The notes beneath the pieces were generated by a model that had not been told where the DNA came from, searched no databases, and worked only from the letters and a program-made list of their open reading frames with translations. Below are positions 1 through 10,935 of a stretch of 64,000 nt of DNA, in pieces; positions within the stretch are counted from its first letter, which is position 1, and every line of letters begins with the position of its first letter. This DNA is from Isoetes taiwanensis (Eukaryota; Streptophyta; Lycopodiopsida; Isoetales; Isoetaceae), in contig JAJEKV010000008.1 in assembly GCA_021234155.1 (NCBI GenBank), positions 9,326,445 to 9,390,444 of the forward strand. Direction: 5' to 3'. The translations under genes and the position numbers were made by a program.

Positions 1-1755
1 ATACACCGCAACAAAATAAAGTAGCAGAACGCAAAAATCGCACCATCATGGATGCAGCTAGATCCATGCTTAAGCATGCAGGTTTGCCGAACAATTTATG
101 GGGAGAAGCGATCGCAGCTGCCTGCTACATTTAGAATAGGTTACCAACAGTTGCTATGAAAGGTGGAGTGCCAGAAGAATATTGGACAGGTAGAAAGCAA
201 TATGTGAAACGGTTTAAAGTCTATGGATGCCTTGCCTATATGATGGTACCGGAAGAATTAAGGAGAAAACTGGATGATCGAAGCATATATACCTTTCTGG
301 TGGGTTACGATGAGCAGACAAATGGTTACATGTTATATGAACTAGTCACACGTATGTTGGTATGGATATTGTATTTAATGAAAATATTTTATATAAGGAC
401 AGAAAAAGTCTGAGCCAGCATGAAGCAAATGAGTGGGTACCAACAGAATATTTGGAGAGTGATCAAGCAGATAATGAGGAAGAGACAAAGATCACAATTT
501 TAAAGGGCGATGAAGTCGACGTGGAATCAGAGAGTGAAGAGGATACAGAGACCAGTGCTGCAATTGAGGAAGCAGATGTAGAACCGGATGAGGTGTATGA
601 GGACGTAGAGTTCGATAGTGCATCTCATGAGCCAGGTACCGAGCTGGAGGAGGTGCATCATGAACCGGAAATCGAGCCAGAGGAGGTGCATGAGGTTGTT
701 GACACCAACAGTGCACCAGAAACTGGACCTCAAATGGAAGAAGGTAGTAGGAGAACTCGACATGATGATGCAGAACATCTAAAAGCCGAAGTTCCATTTG
801 ATACAAGATTATACAGCAGGGAAGAAAGTACTAGACCAAGGAAAACTAAAGTCTTATCTTGTATAGTAGAACCAGAAACAATGGAATAAGACTTGGAGAG
901 AAAGGATGCAGATCGATGGAAAGAGGCCATGCTGAGTGAATTAGATTCATTTAAAAGGACAAGCACCTATGAACTCGTGTCACGACCAAAGGATAAGAAC
1001 GTTGTGGGAAGCAAATGATTTTTAAAATTAAAAGAAAAGCAGATGGATCGATAGAGTGGTATAAGGCAAGGTTGGTTGCAAAGGGATATACCCAAGAAGA
1101 AGGCGTGGATTATAAGGATACTTTCTCGCCTATAGTCAAAGTAACTAGTGTGAGGACACTCCTTGCAGTTACAATACAGAATGACATGGAGATAAACCAT
1201 ATGGATGTTGAAATTGCATTTTTGAATGGAGATTATGGAGCAGCTGCAGGGCTATGAACAAGGTCAGAACATGGTGTGCAAATTGAAAAAGGCAATTTAT
1301 GGGCTTAGGCAAGCAGCCAGACAATGGTATTTGTGCATCAACAAATTCTTGATTTATGCAGGATTTACAAAATTAAAAACTGAGGGGAATTTATACATGA
1401 AACGAAATGGGGACAAATGTCTGATTATGGCTCTCTATGTGGATGATAGCGTCATCGTGAGCAGTGACATAAGTTTACTAAAAAATTGCAAAGCATTGCT
1501 GAATGGTCGATTCCAGATGACGGACTTAGGAGATTTGGAGAAATTGCTGGAATAGAAGTTCGCAGGGATAAAGAGCGGGGATTACTCTACCTTACGCAGG
1601 AGCAAAATATTAAAGGGGTATTGGTTAGATTCAGGATGCTTGAATGCAACCCAACGAGAACACCTATGGCTTCAGGAGTGAAAATTTGCGAAGACATGTG
1701 TCTCAAGACACCAAAGGATTCAAAAATCAAGTTCTCGAGTTTGCACAGCAAATAA
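1..1755 (+). mobile_element. Ty1/copia LTR retrotransposon fossil, partial (integrase end and reverse transcriptase)
   Basis: The window opens inside a Ty1/copia polyprotein. The end of the integrase is recognised by the motif NKVAERKNRTIMDAA at the left edge, followed by the usual 'FGCLAY' type stretch near 225. An acidic Glu-rich linker runs about 400-890. The reverse transcriptase covers about 1015-1750, with [22 protein letters not shown] and the catalytic box LYVDD. The integrase-RT order is that of copia. The 5' part lies outside the window, and I found no RNase H domain or 3' LTR before the similarity stops near 1755. The copy is broken, with about five or more interruptions, and looks clearly older than the copia copy at 9.8-14.6 kb. 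Confidence 0.9.
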
Positions 1756-2613
1756 GGTAAAGCTTTAATAGGCAAACTCGTATGATGTGCGAAAGTTTAG
1801 AAAGATTAGAAATCACGGATATAAGTGTAGAAACTAAAAATAAAATAAAAAGATAAAAAGGGTCTGTCATTTGCGGGCAGGGCAAAAAAGGGAGTGAAAA
1901 GTTCAACGTGCACGATTTAGGGCAAAAAAATTTCAGAGATACAGAATGTGGGCGACAGACCCCCCACCTGGAGTTCATGCGAAGGTCTGACAGAATGCTT
2001 GGGCGCGGCATGCGTTGCCTCTGCTCTTATCCTGCGTGAATAAAATTTGTTTGAGAAGTTTTGGCTGCTAGTATCTTGACCTTGCCGAATCTCTTTCTAT
2101 TTTATAGATGCTTGCTCTTTGTTTGAAGAAATAGCCTCTGGAGGCAACTCACCCCGCGTCTAGAAGCTCTGCGAGCATTTTGGTTGAGGCTAGGGCGCAG
2201 CATGAGTCGCCCTGTGCCGAAGCTCTGCCTAGATTTGCCATTTCATGCTTCTTAAATACAGGTTCGATCTAAGCTTTTTATGTTTTGGCTTCTAATCTTA
2301 GCTTATAACTTTAACTTTTACCTATAACTGTGAAAGAATAAGAATTTTGGGTTTGTTTCCTAGCTATAATGGTTTGGCCTTATCTGCTTCCTAAATACAG
2401 TTTGGGAACAACTTCATGCATATTTCACTGATTACTTGGTTTTGTCTTGCTTACTATCTATGGCCTCCAACTTTTTGCAGCTCGGCCTGATTCAGCTTAT
2501 TTGCTATTTATGGACTTCAACATTTTACAGTTCGGCCTGCTTAAGCTTGTTAAGTAAAGCTTCTACGCTTTTCCAATTTATATTGCTGACAGGTCTTCAG
2601 TCTGATCTATTGC
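1756..2613. other. Intergenic stretch, no gene recognised
   Basis: No long or recognisable reading frame is visible. The sequence alternates AT-rich parts with a moderately GC-rich part about 1960-2260 that has two similar pieces around 'gggcgcggcatg' and 'gggcgcagcatg'. It could be decayed transposon DNA flanking the copia remnant, but nothing specific can be supported. Confidence 0.5.
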
Positions 2614-2795
2614 TGTAGATAATTGAGTAATACTGATCTCAGATTCCAAGAGCTCAGATGTTATGTACTACTATAGATATATTTAGTAATACAGATCTCA
2701 CATTATAAGAGCTCAGATGTTATGTACTACTATAGATATATTTAGTAATACAGATCTCACATTATAAGAGTTCACATGTTATATACTATAATACC
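2614..2795. repeat. Tandem repeat, 59-bp unit, about three copies
   Basis: A unit containing 'gctcagatgttatgtactac' recurs at 2652 and 2711, and in diverged form at about 2770, giving an exact 59-bp period. The middle two copies are nearly identical and the outer ones are more diverged. The array is AT-rich and has no coding potential. Confidence 0.85.
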
Positions 2796-3097
2796 GTTAC
2801 AAGATATTGTATATAGGGGTTAACTACATACTGTTACAGATATTGCATATCATTTATACGACTGTTTTGATCATTTCATACTACAACCGAATATTATATT
2901 TAGACCTCGAACCTTGAATCTAAAATTGAAATTATTATACATACACATGATTCCTTATATTCACATTATTAATCACAACATCGCTACACTTACTCCATAG
3001 TATACTGAAAATATATCCGTAAGTATACTAACATGTCTATTTACAATTAATATGTCTACTAACAATTAGAAACCAGATTTTGTGAATCTCTAGCTAG

Positions 3098-4111
3098 TCA
3101 GAAGTACCCCAATATCTTTTCTCTTCGTATTCTCTTTGCCAAGTTCATATCCTTCGGCATAACAGTGACTCGTTTTGCATGGATAGTGCAGAGATTTGAC
3201 TCCTCAAACAATTGACACAACTCTACCTCAGCTGCTTCTTGGCAAACCCTCAGCATCATAGGAGTAACCCTATACTGCATTGTGAATTCCTGCATAGTTT
3301 TTCGCACTAGCATCTCCAAGGGGCCTATTCGAATCAAGAGATTAATGAATTGTTGAAAATGCCTAATTTCTTTTAGGACCCTGGAATGCTTTGAGTTTGG
3401 CCCCTGCTTTGTCGGTTTCTTCGGCTCTTCAGATCGAGGTGGGGGCTTCCGAATATCTGTTGGGGGTCTGCCCCCTTTTACAAATCTGGGAATTTTCAGT
3501 GTGCGATACCAATGATTATAGGCTATCCATTGTTTTATGTATGCACGGTAAATCTTGTAACTTCCTCCGGTATTCCCGCTCGTTCTGGAGGCTTAATAGT
3601 CTCTCCCCTGCTCTATACTTCTTATCTGATTTCCCATGGATAGGCCATTATGGATAAGGTGGTGGTGGTGCTATAGCTTGCTCCTGAAGATTTTGTTATG
3701 TTCGCTCCTGATGTTCTTGACCACGAACTACTAGATTCGAATTACCACCTATCAAGGCGGCGTTTAGATCGTCTCTCCCGTGAAACTCTCATCTTATTCT
3801 TCCGATTCCTCTGTAGCCACGTGTGTTACTTTTCGCTTACCCCGTCGTACTTCCCTCATTTTTTGCGATTATGAGACCTCTCCTTGCCGCAAATCTTCCT
3901 GTTCTTGTGATTCTGACTGCTGCTCTTCTGACGATGACTCAGCATAATCCACTAATACCACGGTCTCGTCTCCTTGTGAACTCCGTTCCTCGGATGAATC
4001 TTCGTTCTCGTATCTTGGATGCTTCTCAGGGTAAATCTACTTGCCTATGCTTACATGTCGAACACCTTCACGAGTTTTGTATTTCCTGGTTGTGGCTTTA
4101 GTGCATGCCAT
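3098..4111 (-). pseudogene. Decayed histone H3 variant, CENH3-like
   Basis: Read on the minus strand, an ATG at 4111 opens MACTKATTRKYKTREGVRH, which resembles the start of H3 (MARTKQTARK). An acidic Ser/Glu/Gln-rich stretch follows (about 4036-3850), then a Lys/Pro-rich stretch (about 3480-3400). A clear H3 fold core (about 3390-3098) has [13 protein letters not shown], a QEAAE helix, [15 protein letters not shown] and [12 protein letters not shown], ending in the extension [14 protein letters not shown] and NLLI are typical of plant CENH3, whereas canonical H3 has REIRKYQ and ELLIR. Loop 1 has the canonical H3 length, without the extra residues usual in CENH3. Several stops (first TAG at 4037-4039) and at least two frame changes interrupt the tail. 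The only candidate intron near the start would be 18 bp, too short. It is therefore probably a decayed or processed copy, although real introns in the tail cannot be excluded. Confidence 0.8.
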
Positions 4112-7100
4112 ATTAAACTGTTATAGAGTTGGATGAAAATTCTTAGAGGTCTCCTTTTGGAGAAAAGGTAACTCAGAATGGGTTAAGGAGCAGATTAAGG
4201 CAACATTATTGTGGCCAAATTAGGGTATTTATGGGGATACTTATGGGTTATTTATTCCAACCACTTTTGGGTTATCGTGGATTTGCACCACATTCCATCG
4301 AGGAGTCTATTTTGGCCAATTTTTTTGACCTACTTCTAGTGGAATATTGGCTTCATGCACAATTTTTCACCAAGGTTCGTGGTGACACACGCTCGTACCC
4401 GACTGAACTCCCCAAAACAAGAGCCCGGCCGACACCTGCAGCTTTTGAGAGTCAGGGCGACACCATTGACCCAGGAAGTGTCGAAATCATACCCGGCCCA
4501 CACGAAGTGACTGACTATAAGCTTAGCCCACGATGGGTCCCCAGTAGCTGCGCTCAGCAGGGACCTCCCTCCACTTTGCCACTGACCACATTACGTGGTG
4601 CTCAGTCACTCCATAGCGTCCGTAGCCAGGTGGGCTCTATGCATAGGCCGCATAATAATGGGAACTAATGGGTCTAAACTAGAAGCATCATTTACTAGTG
4701 GCTACTAGGTCTCTACCCCCCTTCCCCATATACAAGAGGTGCAAACATGAGATCAACCAACATCATATCAACATAATCTTGATAATAAATGAAAATAATA
4801 ACTAATCCTAATCACATACATCTAACTTATAGTCTAGGGTTCATTGATTAGGGTTCATGTTCAGAACAATATGTTCTAGAATGACTCTATTGCAATACTG
4901 GAATCTATTCAAAATACCTGCCCCTGATGTGCTACCAGTAACTCCCTGATTTTCCATCTCTAGCAAGTGGTTGGAGAAGATGATCCTCCTATGTTGCTGC
5001 AACTCAGGCTGTCGAAGACGGTCTTCGAGTCGGAGCTCTGATCGCGAACGGGTGGGTCTAAGGTTGGTGGAGCCAAAAGTGGCTCGGGTTTAGGCTTTAG
5101 CCTTTTATATGTTAGGGTTTACATGAATGTCACTTGGCTCCCATAGGTGTGTCTATGTGGCGGTATGCCTATAAGGTGAAGCCATATGGAAATGGCTTCC
5201 TATCTTAGGTTTGCCAAGTTACAGATAACTTAGTCATTTCCCCCACATTGGTTGCATACAAGTCTATTTATGTAGAATTGTATGGTGACGTAGCCATAAA
5301 ATATACGTACTTATATCGTTTATTTTAGGGGAACGCCACAGAACCCATCGAATATGGCATCTAGAGTTGGTGTTTTCTTCTTCCTTTTACAATTAGCTTT
5401 TCTGAAAATGTGGGTCTAATGCATGGAATAGACTGCCTACATCAAAAGAATGAGGTAAGGAGATCGGATTTGCAAAAAGGCACACGATTAAGAGCGTGCT
5501 TTTACTCAAACATTTTGAAGAAAGGGTAAGCGGGTCTGTAACAGTTATTCGCATTGAACAAATAGGAATACATAGGACAAGGCTGAATAAGTTCCTTTCA
5601 AAATGCTATAAGTTCCAAAGCTCTCCTTGGTTGTCTATCTATCACTATTTTCAACATAAAAAATGCAACCAAATCACTCACTTGGTTACATCTTCATTTT
5701 TGTAGTGTTGTGGTACTTGAAACCATCTTGAACCTGAAATTTTTCGAAATCCATTATTCTATATTTTAAGAATAATTTGCAAGTGTCTGCATTCTATTTC
5801 CTCTTCGTGTTATCCGGGATGTATATACCAGGACAAAAAAGGGCATGTGTTTGCTGTGATATAATAATTGTCTGCAAGAAGTGGGCTAGATTGGGCACTG
5901 AACTGACAGACAATAGTTTTGCATTTTATAGCTGAGAAAAGCACAGACCATTTTGAATGTCGTAATGGATGGAGTATCAACATGCAATGACGGAGACATA
6001 AAACAAGGAGATTTCATGTACAACCTGCAAATAAGTAACTAACTTATCTTTGACAATGCATTGAGAGCATACTTACAAAAGATGTGCTCCCCAGACTTCT
6101 CATATTTACAGTACATGTGTTTGGACCAAAGAACTAGAGAGTTGAGACATCTTCTGCAGCAAAGGTGTATGCATGGTTGCTCAAGATCTGTTATTCCTTG
6201 GAGAACTCAACAAGCCTAGTACATATAGAGAGCATTTCCATGAGATGGAGGAAAGGTTGGACTGTTAAATACCATGCCATAGACATAATACATAGAACGA
6301 AGGCAATCTTCTCTAAGTAGATGCCACTTAAAAAAACAAAGACAAAGAAATGCTAGACTAGTAAATGTGATAGACATCATCATTTTGCTTACAATATTGT
6401 AAGAACATCACTCAAGCTCAAAAGGATCTTGTTGAATGGATGTAGTGGATCTTGTTGCGTTAGTAAATTTATCTTCGGCAATGGCATAAGAGCATTTTTA
6501 CAGAGGATGTTCTCCCCTAATGTTTTTGGACCATCACGTTCTCTTCTTTAGAGCCCAACCTAATTATAAGTTTAGAGACAAAAAGAAAGAAACGGATATC
6601 CCATGACGTTTCGATATCCTTCCTTCCGATGTTCTTCAGTATCACATGCAAAATAAACTAGCAGTTCATGTTCAAAAAGATAAAGCAAGATACAGATAAA
6701 ACTAACAGGGTTCTTGGTGGGTTAAAGATGGAGGTAGTCTTTTGATTTAAATTCTAACCCATTCCAGTTCGCGACACAACCTAGAACATAATGTTCGTTA
6801 GAATTGAAGCCAAGCACACTTCAACGCACCTGGAAAATTTTATGCCATGCTCTGTTAAAGAGAAGGCACTTATGTTCTAAGTCATCTTTTATGCAGCCTA
6901 TGTACCTTCCGTGCCTTGCAGGAGTAGGACGTGAGCATGACCCATCCACGTCCATTTTTCAAGTGCCTACATATCATCATTCGAAAGATTAATACAAAAC
7001 ACTATTGCTAGATACATGTTATAGACAATAAAGCAAACATATTATCAGGAGATGACAAATTTTGGTCAACATGGCGGGTTATTGCTCCAACGGATGCAAC

Positions 7101-7264
7101 TTCATATCATATCAACTATTTCCACTAAGTCACTTCCCCATATTGAGAATGTGTAAACAGTTGCAGAGAGGTTGTACAAACACAAAGTTCTTGTAGCTAC
7201 TATTTTGCCCTTATAATGTGGTATAAGTTGAAACCTTGAAATAATAAAGTTTACAAGAAATTTA
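4112..7264. other. Intergenic stretch, no gene recognised
   Basis: I found no frame with a recognisable family. The longest frame (4231-4668) translates to low-information sequence without a domain and probably occurs by chance. The block at about 4380-4640 is GC-richer than its surroundings and may be old mobile DNA. The rest is AT-rich. Confidence 0.5.
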
Positions 7265-7288
7265 TCGCGGCGGCCAAGGCCGCCGCGA
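7265..7288. repeat. Perfect GC-rich palindrome, 11-bp arms, 2-bp loop
   Basis: The left arm tcgcggcggcc (7265-7275) and right arm ggccgccgcga (7278-7288) are perfect reverse complements around 'aa'. The site stands out as a GC island inside AT-rich DNA. It could form a hairpin, or it may be a core of a decayed foldback element. No target duplication is seen. Confidence 0.8.
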
Positions 7289-7427
7289 ACATTTCTCTTT
7301 CCCAGCTCCCTTGCATTTGGGAAAGGCAGTTGGTACTGACATAGTGACTAAGTAAACATATTCCTGCAGTGACTCGCTTATACATATGTGTCAGCTTAAG
7401 AACTGGCCAGATTTGAACCTATGCTAT

Positions 7428-7471
7428 TGCCTTGTGTTCTGGTGTTCTATGCCTTGTGTTCTGGTGTTCTA
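7428..7471. repeat. 22-bp tandem duplication
   Basis: The 22-bp unit that begins tgccttgtgttctggt is present twice, back to back, without a mismatch. It is probably replication slippage. Confidence 0.85.
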
Positions 7472-9832
7472 TTAAATAGAGGGTCTTGGTCCATAGTGAT
7501 GGTGGTATTCCCACTATCCCACTATTGGCTATCCTCTAATGGTGGACAAAGAACGAGAAATACAACATCAAGGTCCTGTGTATTGCTCGTTGAAAGAGTA
7601 GTAGTAATGTTTAAACTAATAATATTTAAAAGAAGCTAATGTGTTGGTGTTTGCCAAATGCTAGAGTTTCTCTTGCCCATGCATTATCTTTTGTAATATG
7701 TCTGGTCTTTGCGGCAGCTCTAGCGGCCTATTCTTCGTCACTTTCCCCCCGGAGTTGCTTTACCAAGCTTTGTAGCTCATCAAATAGCTTGCTTCTGGCT
7801 TCTAGATACTATCTTTTTCTACCAAATCGTGTTTCTTGCTTGAATCTGAAATGTGATGTGAAATTTACTTGTTCTGGTCATTTGAGTCCTTGTTCTTCTG
7901 AACCTTGCTAATTTTTCTGCCCTGATCATTGGAGGTTTTCCCATTTTCGTGCTTATCCCTGCTGGACTTCTTGATTCCATCCTCTGGGCTAAGATTTTCC
8001 TCTTTTGCTGTTGGAATTAAGGTAATGCCATATTCGTAATTAAACATTTGGTACAAAGGAAAAATGGATAACTGGTAATGAGAGAAGTTTCATAAGAAAA
8101 CAAAATGTGAACAAAGCGTGAACCAAATAGCGGACGACGGATGGGGAGACTGCAGTAGAAGAGGAGATAGAAGCAAAGAAGAGATCGGTCTAAGGCCTGG
8201 GGAAAATCCGCCTACTGTGAATAGGTTTGGGTGCTTGATTGAATCTGACAGGGCTACAGAGATCGGAAGAGAAGATAAAAGCGGCAAGCGGCCGTTTGTT
8301 CATGGGAATCTAGATTGAACGATGGTCTGAAGATCGCAAGGCGTCACAAGCATCTGGAGTTCGCGGTGCAGATCCGATTGCTTGGAGCATCTCGCGGAAT
8401 TATCTGTGAAATGTCCGACAGCTTGCATAAGTTGTCGACCAGTTTGCACAACTCTGCCGACCAGTTTGCAGGATATCCGATTACTGGAGCTCGTCAGATT
8501 GGAGAAGTAGGCTGCTTCTATTTATCTAAGAGGAACAAAAGTAGAAGGTTGAGAATTGGCATTCTTGAGTTCAATTCCCAGGCTCTGAAACTATCATGTC
8601 CCCTATTTCACCTCTTTGGATCTAGCCTCTGATCTAGCCTCTGTTTTTTCTTCAATTCCTTCAGCAGTGGGTCGTTCAGAATAGCATTTCGATTATTCAG
8701 ACTTATTCACAGAAATATCACTCCAGCTTGGTGACTTGATCGGAGGCCTGCTTGTCAGAGTTATCTACACCGGAATTTTCCACACTCCACCCAGCAAACA
8801 CAGATAGAAGGTCAGAGAGAAGAAAAACTAAAAAGTTAGCTCCACAAAAATCCCGAAGCAACAAATAAACATGCAGGGCAATACCTGGCGACCCGATTCA
8901 ACATTTGTAGCTATATCCCGAAGCCAGATTCAGCATGTCGCCAGAAGAAAGGGGGCGAGATTTGGCTATGGCAGACAGAGAAGAGGCGTCGATAATCCGC
9001 AAAAGAAGAGGCTGGATTGGATAAATTAAGAGAAGAGGCCGGATTGAATGGATTAAAAGACGAACTGAAGAATTTGGCAGAATTAGACTGTCTGACGCGA
9101 TCGAATCAAAGAAAGCCCTGTATTTCTCCGAACATATAGCAGTGGATTTCAAAAGAAAATTAAACACAACTGATTGACGACGGGGAGAAAATATGAATTT
9201 TTTTTAGGCGGACGAAAAAAATGAAACTGATTTATATATGTTTAGATAGTGCTCAATCTCAATCCTTTACATATTATTTTTACAGCATATAAAGCGTACC
9301 ATTTTTACTTTCATTATAAATCAAGCCAACTATGTAGGCTTATGTACTCACCACAAATTTGCACATATAACTCTGCCATAATATCATGTAGAGCTACAAC
9401 TATGTTGTTATATAGAACTATTCCTTATAGAAAAAGGAATTCTCATATTTGTGCACCTCATTGTGCATAAAAGCATGTATCAGATCTTTGGGCCCTTTAT
9501 AGCTTACAGGTATAAAAGCATAAAAGCACATGTTCTGTGTAGAAAACCATGAATTAATTAGCCAAAAGCTCTACCTAGCATGCCTATAAGGTGTATCCAA
9601 GATCTTCCATCTTGACACAGAAATACAAGGTAGTAGCTGTCTAGATATATTCATTTAGATAGAAGATTTACCTGGAATATATGAACATAATAATCGATTT
9701 GTAACAGGGCAATAACCCAGCCTTATAGTATTTTCGGCCAAGGCATTATAGCCAAAGGGCTCAGCCACAGCCGGTATGCTCTGTCATCTCTACATTAGAG
9801 CTCCAACTATCTTAGTGCAATAAAAACTACCA
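7472..9832. other. Intergenic stretch before the young copia element
   Basis: I see no supported gene. The segment at about 8100-9170 is purine-rich on one strand and carries several overlapping short frames on both strands (such as 8118-8632 plus and 8898-9167 minus), none with a recognisable motif. The segment at 9180-9832 is AT-rich and featureless. Confidence 0.5.
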
Positions 9833-9837
9833 TGCTC

Positions 9838-10023
9838 TGTTAAAATGATGAATCAGTTCTGCTTTTAAAGAATAGGTTAGAAACTTAAATTAGCCAGTAG
9901 AATACGTCGGGCCTTTATGGCTTTCTGTTGTAACTATCTTGAGTTATAAATAGATAAGGGATGCATGCAAACGGCATCTGATTTTCCAAAATTCTATTCT
10001 TGTCTTGTGCGCTTTTTGTTTCA
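9838..10023 (+). repeat. 5' LTR of the copia element
   Basis: It is 186 bp long, starts tgttaaaatgatgaatca and ends in tttca, so it has the expected TG...CA ends. A 'tataaatagataag' box near its middle is a likely TATA element for element transcription. It matches 14440-14625 at 181 of 186 positions. Confidence 0.95.
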
Positions 10024-10035
10024 TGGTATCAGAGC
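10024..10035 (+). promoter_or_regulatory. Primer-binding site, initiator methionine tRNA type
   Basis: The sequence tggtatcagagc directly follows the 5' LTR. This is the common plant primer-binding site complementary to the 3' end of initiator-Met tRNA, used to prime minus-strand DNA synthesis. Confidence 0.95.
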
Positions 10036-10090
10036 CGTAAAGGCAAAAGAGAATTGAGAGGAGATCGGACGGAAGTTCTTCGTTGGGAAC

Positions 10091-10935
10091 GATGACGAAA
10101 CTTCAGATGGATTTAAAAAATCTTGAGAAGCTGGACAGAACCAATGCAACCGTGTGGTTCTGGAAAATGCAAGCCATTCTTGAAGAACGAAGGTTTGGGA
10201 TGTTGTAAGTGGGGACGATCCAAAACCTGAAGTGACTGAGATAAGGAGTGAGAACGATGGAGAGATAGCTCCATCAGCTGCTGAGATTGCCCTCCTGGTT
10301 GCATGGAGGAAGAAAGATAACGGGGCCAAAACTTCTTTGATGTTTGGCCTCAAAGATGGACAGATTCCCTTGGTGAGATTGAAGGACACTGCCAAGAGGG
10401 ATGGGAATGCCTAAAAAGGACATTCAAGACGCACAACACTTCACAAAAATTGTTTTTGTGGCAAAGTTTTTTTAGTGCAAGGATGAAAGATGGGGAAGAT
10501 CCCACAGATCATATCAGCAATATGGTTAGTCTGGGAGATCAGCTAGTAGCCTTAAATCACATTATCAGTGATGAAGATCTAGCAATGGCGATTTTGGCAA
10601 GCCTACCTGGATCTTATGATTCGATTAAGCAAGCCATAGGATGTCAAGATGGCAGGCTTAGAAGTGAAGCTGTGATTGGTGCGATATTGCAGGCTTCACA
10701 CTGCTAAAAAGGGAAGATTCAGAATCTGCTTTTGTTGCTGAAGTCAAAGCAACAAGAAAGGAGGTCGAGTGCTGGACATGTGGAAAAAAGGGACATCTAT
10801 CAAGGAATTGTAGAAGTTCAAAGAAAGATGAAGAGAAGAAAGAAGACAAGGAAAAGGATGGAAAATCTAAACCATTTGTTTCAAAGAAAAGGTGGAGCAA
10901 TGGCAGAGGAAGTGGGAAATCAAGTGCTTATATGG
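10091..10935 (+). mobile_element. copia gag region with CCHC zinc knuckle (fossil)
   Basis: This stretch encodes a UBN2/gag-type polypeptide. It begins near MTKLQMDLKNLEKLD, with AILASLPGSYDSI around 10590-10620, a hallmark of copia gag. Then comes a zinc knuckle of the CX2CX4HX4C type (CWTCGKKGHLSRNC, about 10770-10815) and a lysine-rich tail. The gag shell would package element RNA, and the knuckle binds nucleic acid. It belongs to the element described at 9838-14625 and is broken. Confidence 0.9.

Noticed and set aside
4037-4054. Possible first intron of the CENH3-like gene (gtaagc...gtag)
   Set aside because: Only 18 bp long, below the size any plant intron can be spliced at, so the TAG inside is counted as a stop.
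4231-4668. 145-codon open frame
   Set aside because: No domain, no splice context and low-complexity composition, so probably a chance frame.
8118-8632. Two adjoining plus-strand frames that looked like a small gene
   Set aside because: No motif, and strand-biased purine composition explains the lack of stops.
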